A stretch of 64,000 nt of DNA from Melastoma dodecandrum (GCA_029817715.1 JARUPY010000189.1:1178001-1242000), one strand, 5' to 3'. Shown: positions 45,177 to 59,475, counted from the stretch's first letter. Notes: a model not told the origin generated them from the sequence alone. Program-made: numbers and translations.

Positions 45177-46180
45177 TTGCTTTCGTATGGTGTATAATTA
45201 TGCGGTCTCGTAATTAATTAGTATTCCTGCCCGATTTTCACAGGAAGGAAAAGTTTGGGGGTGGTTAAATAAGGAAGAAAATCGGGATATTTTCAGGATG
45301 GTATTATTATTATTAGGACGAGTTAATTAACGTTGGAGGAACACGGTTCATAAGTAGCTGTTCCCCTCCACCTCCCCACGGCCACGACCGTTCCTTTTTT
45401 AAACATCATTTTTTACCAAATTAATGCAATGATAGGGATAATGATAAAAAAAACATGTGGATTCTTTCTCTATGCAAGCCCATTGTGACAAAATCTGATT
45501 GGAATTATTAAGTAGCACCAAACCTTTACCTATTTTATATCGACAATCGCATCAAGCTAATTTTCAGTTTCTCATTATTGTAGTTTTTTATATAATTTTG
45601 CCTCAACTTTTATTTCTATTTTGATTTTGACCAATTTTAAATTTTGTCGCACAAAAGTCGTACAGCCTTACGACATAATTTTCATTTATTGACTAAAAAA
45701 AATTAAAAAAATGATAAATACTATTAAAACTTGTTATTTTATTTTAAAATTTTGATGGCCAGATCAAGTGAGTTGGAAGCCAGAGTTAGACGATAGTTGT
45801 TGATTCAGTCAAAAATACACAAAATTGATGAAGGTCGATTGATTGCTCTATTGAGTGGTCATTGCTACGGGTAAAGTAAATTATTAGGCGAATGAATAAG
45901 AGGTTGGAACTCCATTATTATAAGACACGTGTCAGACTATATTAAGGCCTTATTTGGTTTTTGCTAGAAGAAATTCAAGATTGGCCAAAATTAATATGAA
46001 AGCTAAGTTGGTGAAAAAATTATATAACAAACTAAAATAATGACAAAACATGCTCAAGGATGAGGTTGTTTTTTGTTTGCGGGGGCTTTTTGATTCGGTT
46101 ACTTCTTAATTTTGGGGATTGATTGGGATTTGGGTGCGCCGGATTTTGTTTTTGTTTTGGTTGTGGTGGTCAACTTGCTG
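45177..46180. other. AT-rich spacer
   Basis: This is AT-rich, stop-dense sequence with no supported gene. An AT-rich block around 45690-45740 precedes a few short unassigned open frames. Confidence 0.5.
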
Positions 46181-46312
46181 AGGTTGGTTCAGCACCAGCC
46201 GACTCAGTACCCGACTTTCGAGGAGCTGAGTATTGGGAGGATCAAGTTCAAGGCCTTCGATTTGGGCAGTTACCAGATCACTCGCAAGGACTGGAAGGAT
46301 TACTAAGCCAAG
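46181..46312 (+). pseudogene. SAR1 small GTPase exon fragment
   Basis: One exon's worth of SAR1 is recognisable: RLVQHQPTQYPTFEELSIG, then IKFKAFDLG and WKDY, ending AAG before a splice donor-like gtaaaaa. SAR1 starts COPII coat assembly at the ER. The P-loop part is absent. The switch II DLGGHQ reads DLGSYQ and a TAA replaces the second Tyr of KDYY, so the fragment is non-functional. The retained exon border suggests a genomic, not mRNA-derived, duplicate. Confidence 0.85.
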
Positions 46313-46869
46313 GTAAAAAAACCATGCTTTCGTTCTTTTGATTTTTCCCTGGTGGATGGTGTTGGTCATGGTGTATAGTTAGGACTAGGAGTTAAGTCAA
46401 AATTAACTATGATATCTCTGGCCTTGCTATTCGAGTTTTTCGACTGAGGTATCGCTTCTGAATTGGCTTCTTCAATTCATTTGCCAAGTGGGTTGGTCCG
46501 TCTTTCGCGCCTGTTGAATTAACTAAGAAATAGCTGAAAACTTGGAGAACATTATGTTACTATGATTCTGTCACCTTTAGGTGGATTATCATTTCGTCAC
46601 AGAAAGAAGGGTCTCGTTTGATCCTTCTCCTGCCTTATTTGTGAATGTTTCTGCTTGAGGGAGGGATTTATAGAATGTCCTGGTCATGCTCGCTTTGGGA
46701 ATGGAGAAGATTGTTTCAAAATACCTAGATAAACATGTTTAAGTTTGCTAAGGCCACTTGTTCTTGACACATACAGATTCCATGTTGATGGGCGGGCAAG
46801 GTTGTTAAAATTGAGATCCTACATAGAATCGACATGGACTTAGTGAGGAGGCTTGTGAGGAAATTGTAT

Positions 46870-48060
46870 CTTTTTTCTACAACAATGCAATTCCCTTTAA
46901 TGTGTCAAAGAGTGAAGAATATCATGAGATGTTTGAATTAGTTGTTTGACATGGACTTGGGTTCAACCCACCTTCCTATCACGAGATTCGAGATAAGAAT
47001 TTGAAGAAGAAAGTAAAATCGACTACAGAGGCTATTCAGGAGCACAAGAATCATTGGAAGAACTTCGGATGCTCGATCATGACTAATGGGTGAACTGACA
47101 AGCATAAAAGGACTACTACGAATTTTCTGGTTAATAACCTAAGAGGTATCATTTTTTTAAAATCCATCGATGCCTCTCACATTTGTAAGAATGCTGAAAA
47201 TATCTATAAGATGATTGACGAGGTTGTTGAGGAGGTTGGAGAAGATAATGTTATCCAGGTTGTTACGGATAATGCATCAAATTATAAAGTTGCGGATGAA
47301 TTATTAATGGAGAAAAGAAATAATTTATATTGGACTCCTTATGTTGCCCATTGCATTGATCTAATGTTGGAAGACTTTGAGAAAAAAATACCAATTCACA
47401 GGGAGACTATCTATCTCAACTAGAAAGAAGATAACCACTTACATCTATGGAAGAACATCTCATTTCGATGTTACAAAGCTTCACCAAGTATTTAGTGAGA
47501 CCAAGTGCTACTCGTTTTGCTATTGTAGATTTCACTTTGGGATGTTTGCATGATAACAGAGCTTTGATGAGGATGTTTACTTCTGATAAGTGGAAGGCCA
47601 GCCAATGTGCAATGACAAATGATGGGGGAACATCTCGAAGAAGTGATTACGGATAAGACATTCTAGAAGAATATTATCATTTGTCTAAAGAATGTATTTC
47701 CCTTGATCAACGTGTTGAGGTTGATTGATTCTGATGAGAAGCCATCAATGGGGTTTTCATGCAGCGGGTTATTCTTATTTATGAGGAGATGGACAAAGCT
47801 AAAGAAAATAATCAAAGTGTTTTCAATGAAATTAAGAGAAGGTAAATATGATTATTCTTATTTTTATTTCCTAGCTAATTTAGAAACTAAATCCGTTTAT
47901 ATATTTCATTGTTCAGTTATCTGTCATTGTGGGAAATCATTGATCAGCGATAAGATAACCAGATGCATAGGCCCCTTCATGTTGCGGGCTATAATTTGAG
48001 CCTAAACTACATTATAGTTATAGGTTCAAAGCTGACTATGAAGTGAAAAATGGATTATAC
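46870..48060 (+). pseudogene. Decayed hAT transposase (DUF659 region)
   Basis: The plus strand encodes, across several stops, the DUF659-type hAT transposase region: IPFNVSKSEEYHEMFELV, GLGFNPPSYHEIRDK, CSIMTNG (normally SIMTDGWT), RGIIFLKSIDAS, then the best block at 47211-47423 with VIQVVTDNASNYKVAD and LYWTPYVAHCIDLMLED. Parts of the catalytic core remain but the Asp of SIMTDGW has become Asn. Upstream zinc finger and downstream dimerisation domains are missing or unreadable. No terminal repeats were found. Confidence 0.8.
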
Positions 48061-48071
48061 GACTGCATGTA

Positions 48072-48177
48072 AAAGATTGTGAGAGATGTTAAAGAAATAT
48101 CCAAGATTAATTTACAACTAAAAGTTTAAAAATAAAGATTGTGGGAAATGTTGAAGAAATATCCAAGATTGATTTCC
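48072..48177 (+). repeat. Direct duplication, two copies 66 bp apart
   Basis: The phrase aagattgtg-gagatgtt-aagaaatatccaagatt occurs at about 48072-48110 and 48138-48176 with a few differences. It lies at the end of the hAT remnant. Confidence 0.7.
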
Positions 48178-48972
48178 AGCAGGAGCGTGCTACTTCGTAC
48201 ATTCATCATTATATACTATTTTGTGAGGCTCTGAAGTGGAGTCGAGAGCATTGAGGTCACAGCGTCAGTGTGTCTGGAAGATGGACATGTGTTTGCGCGC
48301 TCGTGCAACGTTGTCTACCCCCTAAGAAGGAAAGCAGATGAGCTCGCTTGATATTCAATTTTACATATCTGATCACAGAAACGATGGCATTCCCCCCCCC
48401 CTCCCCCCCCACCGGGCCTGGAATAAGCCAGAATGTTTATGGGCCTGTTTTCACATGGCCCAAACTCTCGCACGTTATGTTTTTTTTTTCCCCACCCGAC
48501 TGACTAATAGAAATATAAGGACAAAATAGGCATAATACTTTTAATTCGTTATCTCACCTACCAAAGTTTAATCAAGAACAGATATATGGGAAGAAAAAGA
48601 AAGTCTTCCAACTACCAAAAAAAAGAAAGTCTTCCATTGATACATGTGTTTTTCCAAAGCTGTACTTCTTTTACCGCATCAATCTCCGTTGAAATAAAAA
48701 AAAAAAAACAAATCCATTGGTTATAGGTTCAAAATTAACTATCATTTTCTTTTAGTCATTAAGGTTACAATTATTTCTAGAAAAAAAAAAAGCTGAGTTT
48801 GTGAGGGAGTATTATATATTTTTCAAAAATAATTATTTTATTGCAAACCGTGGGAGGGGAGTGTTGATATAATTGTGGAGGGGGGGAGGGGTAGGTGCAG
48901 CTGCAGTTGCAAGTGCAAATAAATCCCGGACCATCTTCTTCATCTCCTTCTCCTCCTTCACTCGGAAAGAGG
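48178..48972. other. Spacer and promoter of the DUF4149 gene
   Basis: No gene seen. C-rich runs lie at 48389-48409 and a cluster of GGGCC/GGCCC motifs at about 48415-48465 resembles site II elements. An (A)n-rich part follows. The last approximately 100 bp is the C/T-rich leader of the next gene. Confidence 0.45.
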
Positions 48973-50432
48973 ATGGGGTGGTTGACGAGGTTCCTCGGGG
49001 CGGTCGCTTTCCTCGCCGTCGGCATCATCTTTTCCCCTGAACTCTTCGGATCGCAGTTGGATGGCTCCGTCGGAGGGGCGAGGACCCTCGCTACGTTCCT
49101 GAAGCTGGCTCACCTCCTCTGCTTCTCCACCGCTTGGGGCGCCGCCCTCTGGGTCACCTTCATCGGCGGCATCATCATGTTCAAGTACGGTTTAGGCGTT
49201 GATTGGTTTTTTAGGGCGGGATCGATTGCTGTTAGAACTGTCTGGGTTTTTCCATCTGTGTGCCGGCGGGGAGACTGGCCACGGGTGAATTGTTTGGTTG
49301 ATTGTGGATGGTCATGGTCAGTTCGTGGAATCGTGTTAGATATTTCAGTTCATGGCTAAATTAACTGTTCCTCGTTCTTCTGGAATGTTCCCGAGAAGAA
49401 AGTCCCAGAGTTATACGAATGACGGGTGGGTGATCCTGTTGAGATGTGACACAGCTTCATATGCTGCCAAAGAGCGGAGTGATTTCGCTGCTTTGATGGT
49501 CGTTGTCGAGTGATAGCTGATGATTTGACTGAGATAATACTGACTCGAGGTCCCTTATGGGATCTGATTGTTGTTGCAGTAACCTCCCGAGGCACCAGTT
49601 TGGAAATTTGCAGAGCAAGATGTTTCCTGCCTACTTTACCATGGTTGGCACTTGCTGTGCTATCTCCATAGCTTCTTTTGGGTACTTGCACCCTTGGAAG
49701 TCATCGAGCATTGTGGAGAAGTACCAGCTTGGCTTTCTACTCTCTGCCCTGGCGTTCAACCTCACAAATCTGTTTGTGTTTACTCCAATGACCATCGAGG
49801 TTAGTATTCTGTTTTACTTCCACTGTTTCTTGTGAAGCTGAATATCATATTCTTCCCCCTTCCGCCCTCTGGGAATGCCTCTCGGTCGATCGATGAGATT
49901 TGGCAAGCTTCAGTGAGTTATCATTTTGTTTGGTTATAAGGATGCCCTTTTTGTGAGATAACATCCGGTATAGATGAGGAAAAAAAATTGAGATGGTGGG
50001 CTTTTGATGCACTGTTTCAAGTTGACACTAATGTGAGGAAAGCATGTGCATAATGTGTTGCCTGCTAAACTATCAGCATCAGGAATAAGTTAGGAGGGTT
50101 ATTGGAGGCCTTCTGTTTCCCCAGATATAATCTGACTGGTATGGATTCCATTTTGTATATTCCTGATTCTGGCTGAAAGTCTTAATTATTTTGGTTGCAT
50201 CTTTTGTGGATCGTAGATGATGAAACAGAGACACAAGGTGGAGAGAGAAAACAGCATCGGAACCGAAGTCGGGTGGTCTAAGAACAAAGAGGTCGCAAAG
50301 TCTAATCCACAACTCGCGGCCTTGAACAAGAAGTTTGGGATGATTCATGGGCTGTCCTCTCTTGCCAATATTATGGCCTTCGGCAGCCTTGCTATGCATT
50401 CGTGGTACTTGGCTGGTAAGATAAACCTGTGA
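48973..50432 (+). CDS. TMEM205-like DUF4149 membrane protein
   Basis: Three exons (48973-49184, 49580-49799 and 50217-50432) give 215 residues in frame. The protein is hydrophobic with about four membrane segments: an N-terminal helix (LGAVAFLAVGIIF), a segment around LLCFSTAWGAALWVTFIGGIIMF (split, two helical halves), one around FTMVGTCCAISIASFG plus LLSALAFNLTNLFVF, and a final one near GLSSLANIMAFGSLAMH. This pattern and the conserved W-G/F-G-NLQSKMFPAYF motif are those of the DUF4149/TMEM205-like family. The human member affects cisplatin tolerance; the plant role is not established. A polar loop with many Lys/Glu (50217-50330) precedes the last helix. AATAAA at 50617-50622 is a likely poly-A signal. 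Confidence 0.88.
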
Positions 50433-50991
50433 TAGACGAGGCGACTGTCCACCTTCCTCGTGAAAGATTCTTCTCTATCGCCATCCATCAGCTGAAAGGT
50501 TGTTTCCCAACTGTATCTCGGGCAAGTCCTCGGCCTTCACTGGTATTATGCGGTCGCAGAGAAACGTATTATTTATATCTAACTTGCTGTGTTTTATGTG
50601 GCCTTGTGGATTCTTGAATAAAAATAAATGTAGAGAGTTATGGGAACTTCCCTTTTAATTTTGGTTGTTGCTGGTTTTTCAATGTCTACTTGGTCCGATC
50701 TCAGATCTCATATTATTTTTTATCTAACTCACTAGTATATCACAACATTCCAGACAGCATTGTTTCAATGAGACCAATTCCTTAAGAGTGGAATAAGTAA
50801 AGACATCATCAGTACATGTTCTCAAAAGTAGACAAAAATTGTGGATGGCCAAACTTGCAGGATCCCAACGAAAATGGTTCTTTCTGCATAGGACAAAAAG
50901 ATGCTTTCTGCATGGAATCTGAAATATTTGCCCTCCAAATGCTATTACAGTAATGATAAAGCTTAACTTCCTATGCTAATACTCACTGAAA
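50433..50991. other. Convergent 3' regions (DUF4149 and ERdj3B)
   Basis: This holds the 3' untranslated regions of two converging genes. AATAAA lies at 50617-50622 on the plus strand. No other feature seen. Confidence 0.55.
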
Positions 50992-53855
50992 TCAGCCTAA
51001 GATAGACTTGATCTTTGATTTCTGGTCTTCTGTTAGTGAACTTGGAAAGAGGACCTCGAATGTGACGTAAAGATCCCCTTTCTTTGTGCTATAGTACACT
51101 GGCATCCCTTCGCCTTTGAACTTTCTCACTTCCTTTGGCTTAGTGATACCCTGAATGAGCAGAAGTGAGCGGGAACGGAGAATCAATTTCAACGACGCTC
51201 AAGGGCATTGAATATGAAAAGAGAGATTACATTCATGGCTTTTACCTTTGAGCCAATATCCACCAGATGCTCATCAAGGTGCTTGATTGTTTTCTCGAAA
51301 CCGACAAGCGCTTGAACCTGAAAAAAAATCCACCATATGGTATGTTGGGACCTCTCCCCATGAAGAATCATGCCAAAACAAGCTGATATTTTGCTGAAAG
51401 AAATTTACCAGTGTTATGGTGACCGTCGTGTGCAAGTCATTGCCTTCCCTTCTGAAGACGTCGTGAGGAGCAGTGCGAATACGGAACTGCAAAAGAAAGC
51501 CACCATTAACAGTTACATAATAGTCGGTTACAGAACACATGATGCTGTGAAAATAGAGATGAACTTACCTTCAGGTCTCCAGGCTCCCCGTCAAGTTTAG
51601 GTTCACCATCTTCAAAGAAATTAACTTCCTACAAAAGCAGTAAATACCGAAAATCCAATGGAGTCTGTAATGAAGAATCCACTACCACAAATGGTCTCAG
51701 GTATGTTCCTTAAAAAATGTTCCGAACAAATATGGTAGCATGCATATCATTGAAAAGTGACAACTGAAAGTTCTCGAAAGTATGAATTTATGACCTTCCT
51801 TCGCAAAAATTAATAATCTGTCAGAAAATAAGACATCCTAAGGAAAGTTTGGTGCTGATACTGAAACAAGTCCTGAGACTCAAGTGGCATCACATTAACA
51901 GTAATAGTTATGGTAACACTCCTATATAAAAACCGAAATAACAGAAGAATATCTGACATATCTCAGAGGCACAAGAGCAAGAGCACAATCCTAGCTAGCA
52001 CTTACTTGACCATCCTGCATCCCCTTCTCAATGTCAACAGTGACATGGTATCCTTCTCTTTCATATTTAATATTTTGGCATTGCTCACAGACCTGGTAGT
52101 AATGAACAGGGGAAGCAATCTCATCATGCATAATCAAGCAACCACACGGGCCTTCTCTTTTAACAGTACATGGCCGTTCTTTTCCCATATCAGTATTTAG
52201 TAGCTAAAATTTCAAGAATGTGAAAGCATACAAACTTTCCCTGTAAATCAGCAAGTATTACCTGCTCCGTCATCTGCTGAAACATTCCAGGGCCTATTTG
52301 CCGGTGATAGACCTCATTTCTGCAATTACATTTTCTCTTGCCTGGAGCAGGCTTTATCACGTTTTTCTCCCTCCAGATCTAGTAAAGGGGGTAGGTTAGC
52401 AAACACAAATTTACCAAAGAATTCATTTATGTGAAATATCCAATAAATTTGCTAAGGATGCCTTCAGAATATGGGAAAAAAATGCGGCTTAAATATACTA
52501 GGAATTGGTGAATTTCCAAACTTACAGAATTCCAGTAATTCAATTCAATACTGAGGACAACGCATTTCACAGCAGATATGGATGAAGAGATGATGGCAAA
52601 AATAATACAGTAAAGGAGGGGACAATGCCGAGCTGAAAATAAAATTTTGGATTTTTTACTTTGGTTGTGTTAAAGGTAATGTATAAGCTAAACTGTCTGT
52701 GTTATTCAATTACTTATCTCACTTCACTAATTTGAAGAGAAAAACAGTCAGTTGATTCTTTCTATGGATATGAGACATAAAGAAAAGTATAGCCAACAAT
52801 CAAACTGTGACAATTTCTAGTTTCACCTTCAATGAGCCACCCATGTATAAATCTTCGAGTGTTGCATCCAAGTCAACAATAACATCGTCTCCTTTAGGGA
52901 TCTGTTCTTCCTCTTCCATTCGCCCTCCGCCGCCAAACATGCTACAGGGAGAAAGGAATCCTCATTAAGAAGTGCATTGACCAAAGCTCATCAAAGGGCA
53001 AACCTCTCCTATCGTGGTTGCATTTAAAAAGTTCTAAACCCGCCAAATAAAAATGCAAAAGCACCTAAACTTTGTACCTCCAAATCAGACTAAACCCACC
53101 CGTAATTTACAAATGATTGTAAACATTTAGTAGAATCTATGATCCTCCTTTCACCCAACAAAATCACCTAAACAAAAGCCGTGTTCCCCAAAATAGGAGC
53201 AGAGTTCCAACTTTTCAATCCTCTTAGCAGTCATCAAAGCTTAATGCACTAGAAAGTTCCATTAACACGCAGATACTCACGATTCAAAAATGTCTTGGAT
53301 GTTCATCCCCATTCCTCCTCCTCTTCCGCCACTCGCTGCATGCTGCTTAAGCCCTTCCTCTCCGTACCTGTCGTAAATACCCCTCTTCTCGCTATCCGAC
53401 AGCACCTCGTATGCTGGAACATTTCAACCCCCCCCCCCCCCAACAACGCGGCACAAAATACATCAATCCCCAATCATTCCTTGACAACTGGGGAAAAACC
53501 CGAACTATCAAACGGACGCAAATTACCATTGTTAATCTCCGCGAATCTCTTGTTCGCCTCCTCGTTCCCCTGGTTCTTGTCAGGATGATACTTGAGCGCC
53601 AACTTCCTGTACGCCCTCTTGATCTGCTCGTCGGACGCTCCTTTCGGAACTTGCAGAATGTCGTAGTAACTCTGCCTGCACGCATATCACAGCACCAACA
53701 TCTCAGAGATCACAAAAAAAAGCAACAGCTCCCCGAACTCCGCCTTCCGCAGCCACGAGATCAACGTCTCACCCGGCGAGGGAGATCAGTACGTCGCAGG
53801 ATACGCATAGGAGGAAGAAGACGGCGGCAGCGTCGAAACGGGGACGCGACGCCAT
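50992..53855 (-). CDS. ERDJ3B: ER-lumenal DnaJ co-chaperone ERdj3B
   Basis: Ten exons join to 350 residues: 53773-53855, 53527-53675, 53281-53413, 52827-52941, 52262-52378, 52006-52092, 51569-51628, 51409-51486, 51246-51317 and 50992-51150. A signal peptide ([20 protein letters not shown]) is followed by a J domain (residues 31-90) with HPD at 58-60. Then come a Gly-rich stretch (SGGRGGGMG), the substrate-binding beta-sandwich with its internal cysteine pairs (KCNCRN and VCEQC), and the C-terminal dimer region ([17 protein letters not shown]). In Arabidopsis, ERdj3B works with the Hsp70 BiP and the SDF2 protein in ER quality control and in making surface immune receptors. There is no KDEL, as usual for this protein. 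It is head-to-head with PDIL2-1. Confidence 0.96.
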
Positions 53856-54059
53856 CCCCCGACGCTCAGGTGCGACTTCCTCCGGCCAAGTCGTCGTTGC
53901 TCGTCGACGGAAGGACGATCTATCTCGACGCTTTGGGAAATGCTTAATTTAGTGGCGACTCCCGTCGGGTGTCGTAGAAAATTGTTTAGTGGCGCTTTTT
54001 CCTCTGACGTGTTGTCGTAGTAAACCAGCCAATGGGAGCGCGGGTGTGTGGTGTTTTAT

Positions 54060-54078
54060 CCAATAATACTCAGCCACG
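54060..54078 (+). promoter_or_regulatory. ER stress response element CCAAT-N9-CCACG
   Basis: CCAAT (54060-54064) is followed by exactly nine bases and CCACG (54074-54078), the exact ERSE-I consensus. The CCACG half also forms a CACGTG G-box. In plants, bZIP28/bZIP60 with NF-Y bind such elements during the unfolded protein response. It lies about 270 bp before the PDIL2-1 ATG. Confidence 0.8.
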
Positions 54079-54156
54079 TGGTTTTGACTTCCAATTTGTA
54101 ATGGGCCCGGACCAGGCCCAATGAACCACACCATGAATCTGAGGAATCAGAATCGG

Positions 54157-54166
54157 CCACGTCATC
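54157..54166 (-). promoter_or_regulatory. UPRE-like GATGACGTGG
   Basis: The plus strand reads CCACGTCATC; the minus strand GATGACGTGG contains TGACGTGG, the core recognised by XBP1/ATF6-type and plant bZIP60-type factors. It lies between the two divergent genes. Confidence 0.65.
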
Positions 54167-54346
54167 AGTTATTTCGTCTCCCGAAAATCCAACGGTGGAG
54201 ACATAGTTCTCACCGTAACATCTTCTAAGGTCGCACACTGTGGATTCCGAAATATTTTGTCGAAGAAGTGACGACGAACTACAAAGGCTTCGTGTTCTCA
54301 CCCCTCAGATTGACCGTCGTTGGGGGAGGTAAGAGTAGCACGATCG

Positions 54347-56987
<2,641 letters not shown>

Positions 56988-57300
56988 GCAAGCTAGCTCG
57001 ACTAAAAACTCGAGGAAGATTTCTTCAACCTGTCATATTTACCCATCCTCTTAGCAAGAAGCCTGATCAGCCTTTGGTCCCCGGTGCACGACTTTTTTCC
57101 ATGGCTGATATGTATTTTGATTGACGAATGTATAAACTGCTTTACTCGAGGGAACAATGTTTTTGCTTTGCTTTTATAGATACAGATCTCAACTTTCTTG
57201 ATGTAGTGGTTTTCCCATTAGGTAAACTTTAAGTTAACTTGCCAGAAGTTAGATTTTCTCAGCATATAAAAAGTACCAGCTCTATCAGCAATTTGCATGA
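56988..57300. other. PDIL2-1 3' region
   Basis: This is the 3' untranslated region and spacer before the convergent gene on the minus strand. No separate feature seen. Confidence 0.5.
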
Positions 57301-58642
57301 TTATGGTTCTAAGGCCAATGTTCTGTGACCCAATAACCTATGACTATTGCTGTCGCTGCTGCTATCGCTGTTCAGAGGATCACAGTTCTTCTCATCGGCA
57401 TATTCGGAGGTTGGTAGACCCATCGAATGGAATTCCTCTTCGTGATATTCCTTCTCATTGGCTATAGACTTGATGTCTTCGCCTTTTACTACATTAGGAA
57501 TGGCCTCCTGTCCGCTACCGAATGGCAATTCATAGGCAGGATGGACGCCGGGTTGTGTTCTCATCTGCACTGATCACAACAGAGCAGCCCTTCTAAGGTC
57601 TGCCTAATGGCAAATATTGCTTGCAGGTGATGGGAGCCGACCTTCCGAATCTGAACCTCGTTGAAGTGGTTGTGAGGAAGACTCTCTGACTGGGACGAGC
57701 AACCGCTGAAAGGAGGTTCGCAGAATCTCGAGTCATCAGAGTCTTCTGACATTGGCGATTACTAAGAAGACAACTCGTCTCTGCATAGATTATGGAATGA
57801 CAACTAAATCACACAGCACGAATAAGCCATTCAGAAAGATAAGCAGCAGACGATGAGCAATCAGAAAATCACATGATCGGAGGATGCCCATACACAAATG
57901 CCACCAGATGATCGGGACAGGAATAGCAGGCTGCGAGCCTCCATTAGTGGGTTCTAGTTCTCATCTCATCTATAATCAATCCCCCAGAAGCATCCAAACG
58001 ATCCCAAGATTTCCTAACATCTATCACTAGTCATCTGTCGCTGTTGAGGTTCAATTCCAAATGCACTTTCACGTCCTAACTGATCATGTCATTTTAGGAT
58101 GACTAGTCTCGATGGCTGGATGACAACCATTCCCAAAAGTAATCACGCCATCGCGAACAGCACCACAGTCGCCTACTTTGTTAAGACCAACAACTGAGAC
58201 TCGCCCGGAAACAGGAGCGTACCTCAAATACAGCATGCTATCCAATTTAGCAGGCGATTCAGACAGATTTTCCTCTCTTCCGACTGTTATTCCTTTCAAA
58301 CTGGAAGCCATTATCTGCTCCACAACAAGCACCAAATCAATTCAATCAGTCGGCCAATGGGTTAACCGGAGCAAAACAAGGCCTCCGCCTCACCTCGCTG
58401 AGATAACGCTTCGAGGAGTGGAGATTGTCCAGGTAAACCTCATCCTCAGGGTCTCTACTTCTCTTCGAACTAGCCGAAGGCGTCGACGGCGCCGAGGTGG
58501 TTGTCGCGGACGAGATCCCGCCCGTAGACGTCCCGCGATGTTCCGGCACTTTCATCTGACCCCAGAAATGGATTCCGGCGTTCGGTCGGAGAACGAGAAT
58601 CCCGGTAGGACGGCGTCCGTGGGGTGCGCAAAGGAGTGGCAA
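57301..58642 (-). pseudogene. Damaged plant gene of unknown function
   Basis: At least three minus-strand exon-like pieces are visible: about 58400-58642 (SKRSRDPEDEVYLDNLHSS then KRYLSE before a gtgagg donor); about 58223-58320 (MASSLKGITVGREENLSESP, SMLYLR before gtacgc); and about 57301-57755 (MSEDSDDSRFCE, RGSDSEGRLPS in a shifted frame, ADLRRAALL, QMRTQP, ELPFGSGQE, DIKS). These blocks recall an uncharacterised Ser-rich plant protein family, recognised only by pattern. Lesions are a TGA at 57567-57569 between RAALL and SVQMR, a frameshift near 57598, and an apparently shortened middle. The N-terminal frame upstream of 58560 is uncertain. Confidence 0.5.
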
Positions 58643-58759
58643 CGAAACAGAATCCCCCCGGGTAGTTCGCCGAGGCTTTTTGCTGGCCTGGAGGAGGGGG
58701 GGCGCTGATTCTACACGGACGTTTCCATGGTACTTCCCCTGGGGATCCCAAGCTGCGTC

Positions 58760-59068
58760 ACTTTCTTAGTATTTATTTCTCTAGAGGCAAAACAAAATGT
58801 TACGCACAAAATATTTATTTATAAATGAATTTCATTTCATTTTTGTATGGGAAAAAATGTGTTTTACCTTCGGTCCTCCGAATTATGGAAAAATGTGCCC
58901 TGACCTTTGGACATGTAAGTGCATCTGTTCATAAAAGTAAGTCCACGAAACTCATAAGAGATAAATAAATATATATATATATATATATAAGGGAAAAGAA
59001 TTAAACGCAGAGGATAACGGCACTATAGTAAATGCAGAGGATAACAGAATTAATCGCAGAGGATAACA
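58760..59068. other. AT-rich spacer with AT microsatellite
   Basis: No gene. An (AT)n run lies at about 58970-58989. Directly after it the text ataacagaattaa... begins to show partial units of the tandem array. Confidence 0.6.
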
Positions 59069-59069
59069 G

Positions 59070-59475
59070 AATTAAACCACCAATAGGAGGCAAAGCCTTC
59101 CGATTATGGGGTCTAAGATAGCAGAAGATAGTAGAATTAAAAGATAGCATAATTGAAAATACAAACCACCAACAGGAGGCAAAGCCTTCCGATTATGGGG
59201 TCTAAGATAGCAGAAGATAGCATAATTAAAAGATAGCATAATTGAAAATGCAAACCACCAACAGGAGGCAAAGCCTTCCGATTCTAGGGTCTAAGATGGC
59301 AGAAGATAGCCGAATTAAAATATAGCAGGATTGAAAATGCAAACCACCAACAGGAGGCAAAGCCTTCCGATTATGGGGTCTAAGATAGCAGAGGATAGCA
59401 GAATTAAAAGATTGCAGAATTGAAAATGCAAACAACCAACAGGAGGTATAACCTTCCGATTATGGGGTTTAAGAT
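59070..59475. repeat. Tandem array, about 5 x 89 bp
   Basis: Five units recur with a period of about 88-90 bp. Each contains aaaccaccaacaggaggcaa, agccttccgattatgggg, tctaagatagcagaagatag and aattgaaaatgcaaa (starts near 59074, 59163, 59252, 59340 and 59430). The last unit diverges most. The array abuts the end of the caulimovirid-like element and may be part of its non-coding region. Confidence 0.9.

Larger units (their letters stand above)
53856..54346. promoter_or_regulatory. Shared promoter of ERdj3B and PDIL2-1
   Basis: 491 bp separate the two start codons of divergent ER-folding genes. Visible sites are an ERSE (54060-54078), a UPRE-like GATGACGTGG on the minus strand (54157-54166), a TGACGTG at 54005-54011, and CCAAT/GGCCCA motifs at about 54029-54033 and 54104-54121. 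Confidence 0.75.

Noticed and set aside
44523..45197. Long plus-strand open frame of 224 codons over the bZIP gene
   Set aside because: It is the antisense of the bZIP basic region, uORF and leader; no domain in that frame.
48389..48409. C-rich runs before the DUF4149 gene
   Set aside because: Simple low-complexity sequence, not interpreted further.
53411..53947. Plus-strand open frame of 178 codons with Arg-rich text
   Set aside because: Antisense to ERdj3B exons 1-2 and intron; the Arg richness is a compositional shadow.
58178..58708. Plus-strand open frame of 176 codons
   Set aside because: Antisense to the damaged unknown gene; Arg-rich shadow without a recognisable domain.
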